Assembly (NCBI RefSeq): GCF_037893015.1
Contig: NC_133665.1
Coordinates: 194,428,146-194,492,145, forward strand
DNA length: 64,000 nt
Direction of reading: 5' to 3'
Source of the DNA: Macrotis lagotis
Lineage: Eukaryota; Chordata; Mammalia; Peramelemorphia; Peramelidae
Shown here one piece after another: positions 34,919-45,421 of this stretch. The stretch's first letter is position 1. Each line of letters begins with the position of its first letter. Below the pieces are notes generated by a model. That model was not told where the DNA came from. It saw nothing but the letters and a program-made list of their open reading frames with translations, and did not search any database. Both the position numbers and the translations under genes were made by a program.

Positions 34919-35225
34919 GTAGTAGGGAGGGGCATGTTCTCTCAGAGACTCTGATAGCTGAACACAAGATGGGTCAGGGAGGGTCTGCCTGCCCAGATAA
35001 AAGGGATTTGACTCTAGGCCCAGGACAGAACAGCATGTCTTTTGTATGAGAGCCCATCTGACGGAGCTCAAAGAGAATCAGCACCAAGGTGGCCGCAAGG
35101 GGATGAATTTTTTAGCAAGAGCTGCAGCTGTGTTTAATTGTGGAAGGACTGAACGCTGTGTCAGTGAGGGGACTGCACAGACAAACAAAGATATAAGTCC
35201 TTGAGGTATTGCAGCGTTTCTTCTT
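34919..35225. other. Unique intergenic sequence, nothing recognised
   Basis: No gene or nameable repeat was found. Confidence 0.4.
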
Positions 35226-35229
35226 TTCA

Positions 35230-35890
35230 GAATGACCCATTTGTTCCTTTTGACCTAATTATCTCATTCTTACAAATGGGTATTAATCAATTTGGGTTTT
35301 TTGTATTTCTGTCTGAAATATTTATGACAAAAATGTTTCCCCTCTCCCTTTGTTTCTTTCCTTCTTACTCTGGATGTGTAAAACTCTTTGTTTTTATATC
35401 ATCAAATCCATTTAACTTATCTCCTGTGATTTATTTTATTTATTAATTAGTTAAGTATTTTTCTCCTCTTCACAACGTGAAACAAATCTATTCCATTTAC
35501 TCCCATTTTCTTCTGATGACTTCTTTTATCTTTAGGTCATCAATTTATTTGAAGTCTGGAATGGTGGCATAGGGTGTGAGGAGGGGGTTGCACTTCATTT
35601 ACTGCCATGCTGTTGAACCAATTTTCCCAATAGTTCTATCGACTGATGATTCCATTTCCTAATGCTTTGTGAGCTGGGAGTCATCAAACACTCATCTGCA
35701 GTAGTCCTGTCGTTCTAAAGCTGGCTTCTGTTCCACTGATCTATTGTTTTTCTTTTTATCTAGAACAAGATAATTTTGATAATTGCTTCATTGTAATATA
35801 ATTACAGACCTGCAGCTGAAGTCACCCTTATAATAGTGGTGTTTTTTCTGTAATACCTATTGACATTCAAGGTTTGCTGTTCCTTCATCT
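35230..35890 (-). mobile_element. L1 ORF2 fragment
   Basis: Reverse-orientation L1: 'tgccatgctgttgaaccaat', 'cttctgttccactgatctat' and 'ttttgataattgcttcattg' follow the reverse complement of the ORF2 C-terminal third. No frame is intact. Confidence 0.75.
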
Positions 35891-35894
35891 ACAT

Positions 35895-36050
35895 TTTTTT
35901 GCTCCTTTATTTATTCAACATTTAATATTCCCAAGCATTTATTAAGAACCAATTGTGTGCCAGTCCTCATGTTAGGAACCTGGAATACAGGAGAAAAAGG
36001 AAACCGTGTCTGCCTTCTGGGAGCTGACATTCTCCTGGGAGTAGCTTGTA
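35895..36050 (+). mobile_element. Old SINE-like repeat ('catttattaagaac' family)
   Basis: 'aagcatttattaagaaccaa' then 'ttgtgtgccagtcctcatgt' and 'ctgggagctgacattctcct' is the same family as at 8885 and 27675. Confidence 0.6.
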
Positions 36051-36605
36051 TGCTGAGAAGCAAGTGTATACCAAGTGATTTCTGAGGAGGGGAGAAAAGA
36101 GTAGGAAGAGATGCCCAAAAAGGTCTTTTATATGGAGAGCAGCCCCCAAACTGAGGGGCTTTGAAAAAAGCTAGGGAGTTTTGGAGTTAGAGGAGAAAGG
36201 GGTCACCGAGAGACAAGCAGGACAGGAGACAGGAGACTTTGACCATTTGACTGGCATGTAGTGGACTTTAAGGGAATGGACTATATGGACTAAAGGTAAT
36301 GAGTCTGGAAAAGCAGGCTGAATTTCAATGACAAAAAGCTTTATAGATAAAGGGTTCTATGTATCCTAAAGGGACCTGGGAGCTGTAAAAATTGCTTGAC
36401 CAGGGAAGGGGCAAGATACATTTGATGTGTGAAAGGTGGATAGGAGAGATGGTCAACTGATGCTGAGATTTTGGTTTTTGTTCATGAAGCAAGTCAACTG
36501 TCCTGGTGAAAGGTGATGAAGGTCAGAATTAGAATGATAATTATGGGAATGAGGAGAAGAGCTGTTTATTCAATAGGTTCCAGTCGTTCCCTGTCATCAC
36601 TAGGA
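36051..36605. other. Intergenic sequence, old unclassified repeat
   Basis: Phrases such as 'gaaggggcaagatacatttg' near 36405 resemble the unclassified old repeat noted at 22790. No gene was seen. Confidence 0.35.
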
Positions 36606-36606
36606 T

Positions 36607-36940
36607 CAAAGAAGGGACAACCAGGTGGTGCAGTGCATAGAGCACCAGCCCTGGAGTCAGGAGGACCTGAGTTCAAATCCAGCCTCAGACACTTGACATT
36701 TACTAGTTGTGTGATCTTGGGCAAAAAAATCACTTAACCCTGATTGTCTCGCAACAAAGATTGCCTCTAGTCATACTGTTTCATATCTGGTCACTGGACC
36801 CAGATAGCTCCTGAAGAGAAAGTGAGGTTGATGACCTGGAACAGCAATCCCCCCCACTCAAATCCAATTCACTTGTTTGTCATGCTCCCTGATGTCATGG
36901 TCTTCTTCCAGGATAAAAGACAGACATCATCATCATCTCA
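36607..36940 (+). mobile_element. Composite marsupial SINE (tRNA head plus long 3' module)
   Basis: The head (36607-36745) carries the B-box 'gagttcaaatccagc' and a variant 'gacatttactagttgtgtga'. The 3' module (about 36760-36940) is shared with the headless copy at 7320-7495 and is not found in the WSINE copies. Total length of about 330 bp is roughly twice the WSINE length. Confidence 0.75.
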
Positions 36941-36989
36941 GGATCTAATGCAAAAATCCTGTTTGGCTTTTAATAAGAGCTCTTTATAC

Positions 36990-37260
36990 TATCCCTCCCT
37001 CACCTTTCCAGTCTTTTTATGTCTTTAACTCCATCGTGTATCCTGTGATCCAGTGACACAGTCTTCTTACACAAGGTGTCTTCCACACCTTGCCGAAGCT
37101 TCCACCAAGCCTGGAATGCTCTCCCTCCTCATCCTGCCTCCTGGGGTTTCTGTCAAGTCCCAGATTTAAAAACTCCACCCTATAGATAGAAGAAGCCTTT
37201 CTAGACATTGAGATTCTGCAGGTCTACAGCTGTGAGTTGCCTTAGGTATGTGTATTATTA
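36990..37260 (+). mobile_element. L2 LINE 3' fragment
   Basis: 'cctggaatgctctccctcct' with a preceding 'cctttccagtctttttatg' and following 'tgtcaagtcccagatttaaa' follows L2 3'-end order. Confidence 0.6.
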
Positions 37261-37289
37261 CCTACCCATGTGTCTCACTATCATTATAT

Positions 37290-39715
37290 TTCATTGTGGT
37301 TTTTAAAAATTATTCTTTTAATCAACCAAAATCCACCTTCTTTTCCTCCCAGCTCTCTCCTCCACTGCCCCACCATTTAGAAAGAAAAGCAAAATCACTC
37401 TTATAAATATGTATACTCAAGCAAAACAAATTCTGACATGTCACGTATACACACACACACACACACATTCATTTCTAAGGGGTGGATGTGACTCCTTCTG
37501 CACTCTGAGTCCTTCATCCTCTATCAGGACAACATATTTCATCATGAGTCCTCTGGAATCAGAGGCCCTAAATCTTCCAATGTTGTTAATCTTTACAATA
37601 ATGTTGTGACTATATAAGTTGTTCTTCTAGTTCTGCTCACTTGATCCTGCATCAGTTCCTGTTAGTCTTCCTAGGATTCTCTGAAGCCATTCCTTTTGCC
37701 ATTTCTTATAGTACACTAGTATTCTATCACACGTATATAACATACTCTTCAGTCATTCCCCAGCTGATGGACTCCCCCTTCACTTGCCAATTCTTTACTA
37801 CCTCAAAAAGATATTGCTCGTTATTACCTCAAAAAGAGTTATAAATATTTCTAAGTATCCTTATTTAGGATTTGTTTTGCTTAGCCATAATTCCTCCCTT
37901 AATTTATTTTCTCCCTTTTAATCTTCTTTCTCCCTTTCCCCCTTTCCCTCCTGTTTTCCTTTTAATGAAACACAGTTCTATATCCTGGCAATTTGTGTAT
38001 TTGTGTATTCTTTCCTCCTCCGGAGAATGAGGTTCAAGCATCAGGCACTCCCATCTTCTTCCTCCCTGTTTGTATATATTTCTACTTGTACATACTGATT
38101 ATATGAGATAATTTTCCTCATCCTGCCTCTCCCTCCCCCCACCTAGTTTAGAGTATTCCTCTACTCCTCCCTTCCCACTCATCTTTTAAGATCATGAAAC
38201 ATGATGGAGCAATTCCCGTGCTCAGTGTTTAATTAGACTCCCTCTTTGACCCCTGATGTTAATCAGATCCAGAAGGAATGAATATATCATCTCCTCATAT
38301 TAGAATGTAAATAATTTATCCTTGTTTAGTCTCTTATGATTGTTCACTCATAAAATTTATCATTTTATGTTTCTGATTCCTGTTTTTGGATTTTGAAGTT
38401 TCTGTGTAGCTCTGGTCTTTTCATCAGGAATGCTTAGAAGCCCTCTATTTCATTAAAAATCCATTTTCCCTCATAGAATCATATAATTAGTTTTGCTGTG
38501 GGTAAATTATTCTTGCCTGTGTGCCTATATCCTCTGCCTTCTGAAATACTGTATTCCAAAATCTATTCCTTCATAATGATGGCTGCTAAATCAGATGTGA
38601 TTCTAACAATGACTTGTTAACATTTGATTTCTTTCTTTTCAATTGCTTGAAGTATTTTTAATTTGACCTAAAAATTATGTATTTTGGTTGTGATGCTGCT
38701 GGTAGTTTTTGTTTGGGGGTTTCTTCTGAGAGGTGACTGTGGATTCTTTCTATTTTCAGTTTGTCCTTTGTTTATAAGAGATCTGGGCAGGGTTTTTTTT
38801 GAAATTTTTATGCTTTTTAGAAGATGACTTTCAGATAGGCCAGTGATTCTTAAAATATCTCTCCTCAACTTCTATTCGATGTTGGTTGTTTTTGCTATGA
38901 GATAGCTTACATTTTCTTCTATTTTGAGTCTTTTGACTTTTTAAAAAATATTTGTAACTATCTCATGGACTCATTAACTTCTACTGGGTCCACTTTCATT
39001 TTGGAGAAGTATGTTGCATGGGCAATACTTTTACCTCTTATGCCAAGTTTACCTCTTGTGCCAAGTTGTAAATTCTCTCTCCAATTCTTTATTCCTTAGC
39101 TTTCCTTTCATTTTAAATTTTTTTACCTAACTTTCTCATTTCATTGATTTAAAAAAACCTTTTAAACACTTTTAAATTTGCTAATCTCTTCCAGAAATTC
39201 TACTTGAACTTGTGACCAAGGAGTGTTTTTCTTTGAGGTGATGTTTGTAGATGTTTGGGAGACATTCTTTTCTGAGTTTCTGTCTTGAGCATCCCTGTCA
39301 CCATAATAGTTTTTTACGATGAGATTAATTTTTATTTGCTCCCTATACCAGACTATTTCCTGGTTATGGACTTTATTTTAAGACCAAACTATCTACACTT
39401 CTGGAATGAATGTCTGGGATGATCCTGCTAACCCTTTCTTGGGAAACAGTGTTGGGATTTTAGAAACATCTTACTCTAATAAACTGCAGACCTCTCCAAT
39501 GGTTCCAAAGTGATCTGATCCATGGTGGTCTGATTTCTGCCCTCCTGGTTTGATTTTAGGATGCTCTTGCCTAATGAATATACTTTCCTTGTGTTGGAAC
39601 CTCTATGCCACTGTTCCTAGCTCGACTTCATCTCCAGCTTGCATGGACTTTTTTGTCTGTATCCCTATGCCAACCTGGGTTGAAAAAATGACACGATTTA
39701 TTTTCTTGGATTTCA
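37290..39715 (-). mobile_element. HAL1-like half-LINE (L1 ORF1 without ORF2)
   Basis: Read on the minus strand: an L1-type 5' UTR (about 39715-39250), then ORF1 remnants (about 39250-38390). Its 66-residue open piece at 38868-38668 reads ILRITGLSESHLLK and later RRNPQTK, resembling the L1 ORF1 RNA-binding domain. Next comes about 500 bp of unassigned sequence, then an L1 3'-terminal segment (37850-37400) with the reverse of the usual 'cattccccagctgatgg'. No reverse-transcriptase sequence lies between. This is the layout of HAL1 elements, but an internal deletion of a standard L1 would look the same. Confidence 0.55.
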
Positions 39716-39719
39716 CTCT

Positions 39720-39815
39720 CAGGACTTGATCCAGTGTATCCCACTTAGTACAGTTCCTGTGACATAAGAGGCACCTAATGAATGCTTATTAATTTGACTG
39801 GACAATCTCGGCTTT
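39720..39815 (+). mobile_element. 3' end of a THER/MIR-type SINE
   Basis: 'acagttcctgtgacataaga' and 'ggcacctaatgaatgcttat' is the usual 3' end of this SINE type; similar ends occur at 42030-42150 and 62985-63090. Confidence 0.6.
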
Positions 39816-39859
39816 GCTGATCCTCTCTCTTCTTTCTTCTCCGTGCCCATTTTCACTTT

Positions 39860-40118
39860 AAGTTTATGTCCACTCTAACCATTCAAGACCTTCTGAGTAT
39901 TTGTAAGAGAAAATCCCCTTGCTATAGGGGAATATGGCTTGTAATTATTGTTCTTGCTCTGCCATTTGAATAAATGCCTTTGTTAAATAGCTGAGCCTAC
40001 TGGTTGACTGTTAATGAGAAACACACTGGTGGGGGCTCATAACCTTGTGTTAGAAAGATAGCCACCCACAGGATTTTCCCTAGAACTCCAAAGTAGTAGC
40101 AACTGCTTCTCTGGAGAC
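39860..40118 (+). mobile_element. LTR-like 3' end plus leader (left arm of inverted pair)
   Basis: Sequence resembling the R-U5 end of an endogenous retroviral LTR: polyadenylation signal aataaa at 39969-39974, then about 50 bp, then 'acactggtgggggctcataa' at 40023-40042. From 40030 the run TGGGGGCTC equals the start of a proline-tRNA primer-binding site, but later bases do not match. The reverse complement of this stretch recurs at 40385-40560. No viral genes are visible between. Confidence 0.45.
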
Positions 40119-40384
40119 TTAATCATGGCCAGTGAAAGTTGAGGAGTAAATTTAAATTATATACATTATATCCATCAAATCTATAAAACAATTTGATAGA
40201 GATTCCACTTTTATCAACCATGTATATTGGATATCTCTAAATCTTTTTTCTTCTTTTTTTTTCTTTTTAAGGTAATTATGATTTGTATTTACAAAAGAAC
40301 AGATATTTAACAAATTTTGAACATGTTATATAGCGGACTCTCCTGGGCTATTTGCCCAACTCCTACTCAAATTGGTAGACTGAA

Positions 40385-40600
40385 TTCCTAGAAGGTGACT
40401 GCTACTTCTCAACTCAGGATTCTCAAGGTAACTCTGAAGGGCTTGGTTTCTAATAGTCATTTATGAGCCCCCGCCAGTGTTCTTTCTATCAATAAGTCAG
40501 TCATACTTCAATTAGCTTTTAATTCAAAGTATTTATTTATTTAAGTGGTAGGTTAAGAACAATACTTCCAAAAGCATTCCTTCTAAACCTGGAGGCACAT
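40385..40600 (-). mobile_element. LTR-like 3' end plus leader (right arm of inverted pair)
   Basis: On the minus strand it reads 'aaataaataaat' (about 40545-40530), then 'acactggcgggggctcataa' (40480-40461; 19 of 20 identical to the left arm), then 'attagaaaccaagccc' and 'gtagcagtcaccttctagga', paralleling the left arm inward to about 40385. Its orientation is opposite to the left arm, unlike the two LTRs of a normal provirus. Confidence 0.45.
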
Positions 40601-41110
40601 TCTCCTCTTGCTCACAATGTCCCTGAGGAAAGTGAAGTCAATTTCAAATTGAGTTGTAGTTAAATACAGCTATAGAGGACATTTGGTAAAGTGGTATCTT
40701 CCAACTCCTGATCCTAGCTGTCCTTTCCCCTCTTTATAGTTTCATGAAGTCCACTTCATATATATAGTGCGGTGTGAATAATGGATAAATGACTGAACTG
40801 GGCTGCTTCTTTGTAGGGTGAGGCATCTGTGCTAAATAGGTTTGTCTGCAGTTAGGCTCATTTGCTTCTCTGCTGAGTTGGATTGTGCCTTTACCGTGGC
40901 TGGTGTTCTCTCCCACTTATGCTCTAGTTTTAGGGAAAGGAATGACATCAGCTGCCATTCAATAGTTTGCTTAGATGGTACAATATTTACCAGAATACTT
41001 CCTAGGGTTCCCGTCCCAAGGTTACTGTTCATTCACCTTATGACTCCTGAGGCTACTATTCCCATTTCCAGTGAACAGTAGTGGGACCTATAATTGGACC
41101 TCAGTATCTT
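40601..41110. other. Unclassified sequence between LTR-like pair and RTE
   Basis: Might be further LTR (U3) sequence of the right arm; I cannot show it. No gene was seen. Confidence 0.3.
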
Positions 41111-41119
41111 CTGAATGAA

Positions 41120-41925
41120 AGTTACTAGAAAAGCAGGCTGATTTTTGAAGAGGCAGAGGAACTAAAGAGCAGATTGCTAACATCCGCCAGATTATGGAGA
41201 ACGCAAGGAAGTTCCAGGAAAAGAAAAAAAAAACCTTCTGCTTCATTGACTACGCTAAAGGCTTTGGATGTGTGGATCATAATAAAATGTGGCAAGTCTT
41301 CAAAGATATGAGAGTACCAGATCATCTTAGTCCAAGAAGCTTGTATGTAGGTCAAGAAGCAATTAGAACCAAACATTGGAACAACTAATTGGTTTAAGGC
41401 TGGGGAAAGAGTACAAGACTGTGTATCATCATCACTTTCTTTATCTAACTTATATGCAGAGTATATCATGTGAAATGCCAGCTGAATAAACCAAAAGTTG
41501 AAATTAAGGATGCTGGGAGAAATATCATCTCAGATATGCAGATGATACCATTCTAAAGGCAGAACATGAAAGAGAACTAAGAAGTCTCTTAAATGAGGAT
41601 AAAAGCAGAGAATATAAAAACTGGTTTGAAGCTTAACATAAAAAACAAATACAACTAAGATCTTGGCAACTAACTTCTTAACAACACTTCTTAACAAATG
41701 GAGAAGAAATGGAAGCGGTATCAGATTTGTTACTCTCAGACTCAAAGATCACTGCAGTTGGTGAATGCAACCATGAAAGTAGAAGATATTTGCTCCTTGG
41801 AAGGAAAGTTCTGGCAAATCTGGACAGCAACTAAGAAGCAGAAACATCACCTTGACAACAAAAGTCCATAAAGTCAAAATTATGGATTTTCCAGTAGCAA
41901 TGTATGACTTCCTCTAAGTCCCAGG
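41120..41925 (+). mobile_element. RTE (BovB-like) LINE fragment, reverse transcriptase
   Basis: Open piece at 41194-41388 reads FCFIDYAKGFGCVDHNKMWQ, typical of the RTE reverse transcriptase. The active-site box LRYADDT is intact at 41529-41549, in a different frame. The copy continues through 'aaagatcactgcagttggtg' and 'ccttggaaggaaagttctgg' and ends about 41925. It is 5'- and 3'-truncated with frameshifts. Confidence 0.9.
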
Positions 41926-42029
41926 CGGAATACTCCTTTCAACAGGAAACCTTTCCCTCTTAACTTTAGTGCCTTACTTCTAGACGGTCCTGTACAGAAT
42001 TTCTTTGTGCACAAGTGTTATCATGATGT

Positions 42030-42150
42030 CCCTGTCATTAGACTATGAGCTCCCTGAGGGCAGGGGGCCGTTTCATATCTTTCTTTGTATCCCTATGTGC
42101 CTGACATGTAATTTGTGCCTAATCAATCCTTATTGACAGACTGACTATAC
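42030..42150 (+). mobile_element. 3' part of a THER/MIR-type SINE or L2
   Basis: 'actatgagctccctgagggc' then 'tttgtatccctatgtgcctg' and 'caatccttattgacagactg'. The same wording occurs in L2 3' ends, so the family is uncertain. Confidence 0.55.
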
Positions 42151-42199
42151 TTTTCACTTTATACTTTTTATACTGTTAACATAAATGGGCATTATAATA

Positions 42200-43254
42200 C
42201 ATCATATGCCTTTTGTACATACACAGGTTATTATGGTTTTTCTTATTGATATGACTTAATTATCTTCATGATATAGTATAAACTGCTTGATTATAATTTC
42301 CTTTTTTGGTTTCTGGTTTATATTGTTGTAATTGATGTTCATCAGCAATAGTGGTCTGTAGTTTTCTTTTTCTAACTTATTGTTACCATGTTTGAAGATC
42401 AGAATCATATTTTTCTTTTCTTTTTTTTTTTAGTTTTTGCAAGGCAATGGGGTTAAGTGACTTGCCCAAGGCCACACAGCTAGGTAATTATGAAGTGTCT
42501 GAGGTCAAATTTGAACTCAGATCCTCCTGAATCCAGGGCCAGTGCTCTATACACTGCACCACCTAACTTCCCCCAGAATCATATTTTTCTAATAGGAATA
42601 GATAATCATGTGCTTACTTTTTTATAAGATAACCTTTTGATTATTCAATTGATTTCTCCTGCTAAGAGTTTTTTTATTTAGGGTAGCTGCTGACAATTTT
42701 TATCAATTAAGGAATTTCTTTGGTTTTAAAATACTAATCTATTTCTGATGATTTTCTTTGTTTCTTTTACATCCACTGTGATCTCCCTTTCCATATTTCT
42801 ACTACTGTTCATTTGTTCATTTTCTCTCCTGTTAATTTCACTAGTAATGTTTTTCTGATTTATAGGTCTTTTTACAAACAGTTCCTGATTTTATTTATCA
42901 ATTTATTTTTTCTTATCTGTTTTATTGATTTCCCCCTTTATTTTTTAAAGCAATTTCCTCCTTTGTTCTTGGTTTAGGTACAGTAACTTATTCATTTCTT
43001 AATTTCTCTAACTGCAGGCTCAACTTTTTAATTTTCTCTGTTGTTGATATTAGTTTTCAGAAGCATAAATTTGCCTTTAGGTACAGCTTTGGCTGCATCC
43101 CATAAATTTTGGTGTGTTTTACATTGCTGTAATCTTTAATATAATTTACTATTGTTTCTTAAATTTATTGTTTAACCTGATCATTATTTAATCATTTTTT
43201 TAGTTTACATGTACTTTGAATCATGTGATCACTTTTTTTTTCAATTACTATTTT
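42200..43254 (-). mobile_element. Old L1 ORF2 fragment
   Basis: Reverse-orientation L1. 'aattgatgttcatcagcaat' then 'agtggtctgtagttttcttt', 'caaacagttcctgattttat' and 'ctttggctgcatcccataaa' match in order the reverse complement of the mammalian L1 ORF2 region around the reverse transcriptase. A SINE splits it at 42417-42574, and another sits at its right end. Confidence 0.8.
42417..42574 (-). mobile_element. WSINE-type SINE inside old L1
   Basis: Reverse copy with perfect 16-bp target duplication agaatcatatttttct at 42401-42416 and 42575-42590. Contains 'gacttgcccaaggccacaca' and the reverse B-box. Confidence 0.97.
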
Positions 43255-43401
43255 TTTAGGTTTTTGCAAGGCAAATGGGGTTAAGTGGCTTGTCCAAGGC
43301 CACACAGCTAGGTAATTATTAAGTGTTTGAGACCGGATTTGAACCCAGGTACTCCTGACTCCAGGGCTGGTTCTTTATTGACTGCGCCACCTAGCTGCCC
43401 C
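43255..43401 (-). mobile_element. WSINE-type SINE
   Basis: Reverse copy with a perfect 14-bp target duplication tcaattactatttt at 43241-43254 and 43402-43415. Confidence 0.96.
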
Positions 43402-43562
43402 TCAATTACTATTTTAATAGCATAAGCATTGGTAAATGTAGTACATAAAAGTTCTGCCCTTCTGAATTTATCGTAAACTTTTGTGCTCCAGAATGTGGCT
43501 GATTTTGTGAGTACTCTGTGTATTTCCAAAGATATATGCATCATGTATGTACACATGTGGAA

Positions 43563-43767
43563 ATATATACATATATATATATATATATATACACATAATA
43601 TATATTTGGAAATACATGATGCCTATATATTTATTCATAAAACCTATCTTAAGTGGATATCCTCAATTATTTATATATATGTACACCCATATTTACATAT
43701 TTTGACTATATTTTATATAAAATACATAGGTATGTGTGTATATATATATATATATATAATATATATC
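43563..43767. repeat. AT-rich microsatellites
   Basis: Two (TA)n runs, at about 43563-43590 and 43738-43762, within AT-rich DNA. Flanking the first, gcatcatgtat (43538-43548) and its exact reverse complement atacatgatgc (43612-43622) could pair as a stem around the TA run. Confidence 0.9.
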
Positions 43768-43929
43768 CACTACTTTTCCTTCCAGTTCACTAAACTTTAT
43801 CAAATATATTTTCTTCAGCATCTATTTATGTTTATGTCCTGTATGATTTCCCCTAAGACAATCCAGTCTGTCCTCCCTTCTGACTTCTCAGCTCTATGAC
43901 AAGGTAAAGACTGGTAAATCCTGCTCATA

Positions 43930-44510
43930 ACCTCAAATCCACTTATCTTGGGCAATTCTGTGCTCTCCCTCTACATTACCCTTTCTCTCTGCCCCCACCT
44001 CAGCCAGCCCTTCTCTCTCTTCCCAGAACCCAAATCCTGGAGCAGACCCTCACCTCCTCATGCCTAGTTTCCCCTACCTCAACCAACCTCCCCATCCCCA
44101 CCTCACCATCACACAATCCTCAGCTCAACAGCCAAAGTGAATTTCTTACACCCTGTCAAGCCCAGAGGATAAATAGTCTGCTAATAATGGCTCTTCATCA
44201 GACTCACTCCATCCCGCTACCCACACTAGGGCACATCCCCTGCCCTCTTTTCTGCCTCTTCAATAGGGGCCTTCCTTCTTCCAGCTTCCATTCAGGCGCC
44301 ATCTCCTCCAGGGAGCCTTCCCTTTTTCCTCCATTATTTGTAGGATTCCCTAATTCCTCAGTTTCCCCAATACTACTTATGTCAAATCAACAGGTCTCCA
44401 GGGGAAGGAAGATCCTTAAGAGAGGGATGTTTTTTTATTTTTGTCCTTCTAGTCTCAGCCTGGAGCATAGGGCATGGTATACAGTAATGTGATGAATTGA
44501 ACTAAACACA
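43930..44510 (+). mobile_element. L2 LINE 3' region
   Basis: Follows L2 order: 'ggcgccatctcctccaggga' then 'gccttccctttttcctcc', and a 3' end with 'gtctcagcctggagcatagg' and 'gatgaattgaactaaac'. The left half (43930-44180) is less certain. Confidence 0.65.
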
Positions 44511-44658
44511 TTGTTGTTATGGTTTTCCCCCCCTAGGATCCAGTCTAGCCAAATATTTTGGTTAATTCTTCTATTTTTCTTTGTTAAATTATTCCTTGTG
44601 TTAGAAGGAAACCCAGGCATCAATATGTCTGACATACTAATCATTTCTCAACCTTATG

Positions 44659-44660
<2 letters not shown>

Positions 44661-44713
<53 letters not shown>
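44661..44713 (+). repeat. (CA)n microsatellite
   Basis: 53 bp of pure ac/ca repeat. Confidence 0.99.
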
Positions 44714-44715
<2 letters not shown>

Positions 44716-45256
44716 CCACAAAGGCCTGTATTTTTCACTATAATCTTTATGCTTTTGAAATATTCACCTTCTCTTGAAAGATGGGTTTTTCTGCATGGGA
44801 TTGCCATGGTCCATAGCTCTCTCCCCTCTTTCTTGGCCCTGTTGTTTCTTTCTCTATGTCCCTAGAGAGACTGGAATAGGTCCTGAGCCTGGGAGTCCAC
44901 TGGTCCACTCAGAATCAATTCCCTTCTTTCTGGCCTCCTTTACCCCTCAAGCCATAAACATAAACGTTCTGTGTCTAAAGGAATCTCTGTGCCACATTTA
45001 GTCCCCTTGTGGTGACTACTTTGAAACCTGCATTTGAAAACCATCTGTCTGTTAAAACCCATCAATTGGCAGGTATATTATGCTTCTTAGTTTCACCAGA
45101 AAAATTCCTCTGAAACTGAGTTTTTACTTCATTCATGAATCAAAATCAGGTTACTTTTTAAATCATCTTTTGTGTTCTAAAATAATGATTAACTTTGGCA
45201 GAAAGAGGATTTTGGAATGAAATTCTTCATATAGTAATTTTCTGGTTATCACTGCT
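44714..45256. other. Unique intergenic sequence, nothing recognised
   Basis: No gene or nameable repeat was found. Confidence 0.4.
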
Positions 45257-45263
45257 AATTTTG

Positions 45264-45414
45264 GGGGGGTGGCTAGGTGGCACAGTGGATAGAGCACTGG
45301 CCCTGTAGTCAAGGAGTCTCTGAGTTCAAATCTGGCCTCAGACACTTAATAATTACCTAGCTGTGTGGCCTTGGGAAAGTCACTTAACCCTGTTTGCCTT
45401 ACAAAAACTAAAAA
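45264..45414 (+). mobile_element. WSINE-type SINE
   Basis: Full-length copy with a short target duplication aattttg at 45257-45263 and 45415-45421. Confidence 0.93.
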
Positions 45415-45421
45415 AATTTTG

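Noticed and set aside
41194..41388. Functional reverse transcriptase gene
   Set aside because: The frame covers only a 64-codon piece. The active-site box lies in another frame, so it is a dead RTE copy.
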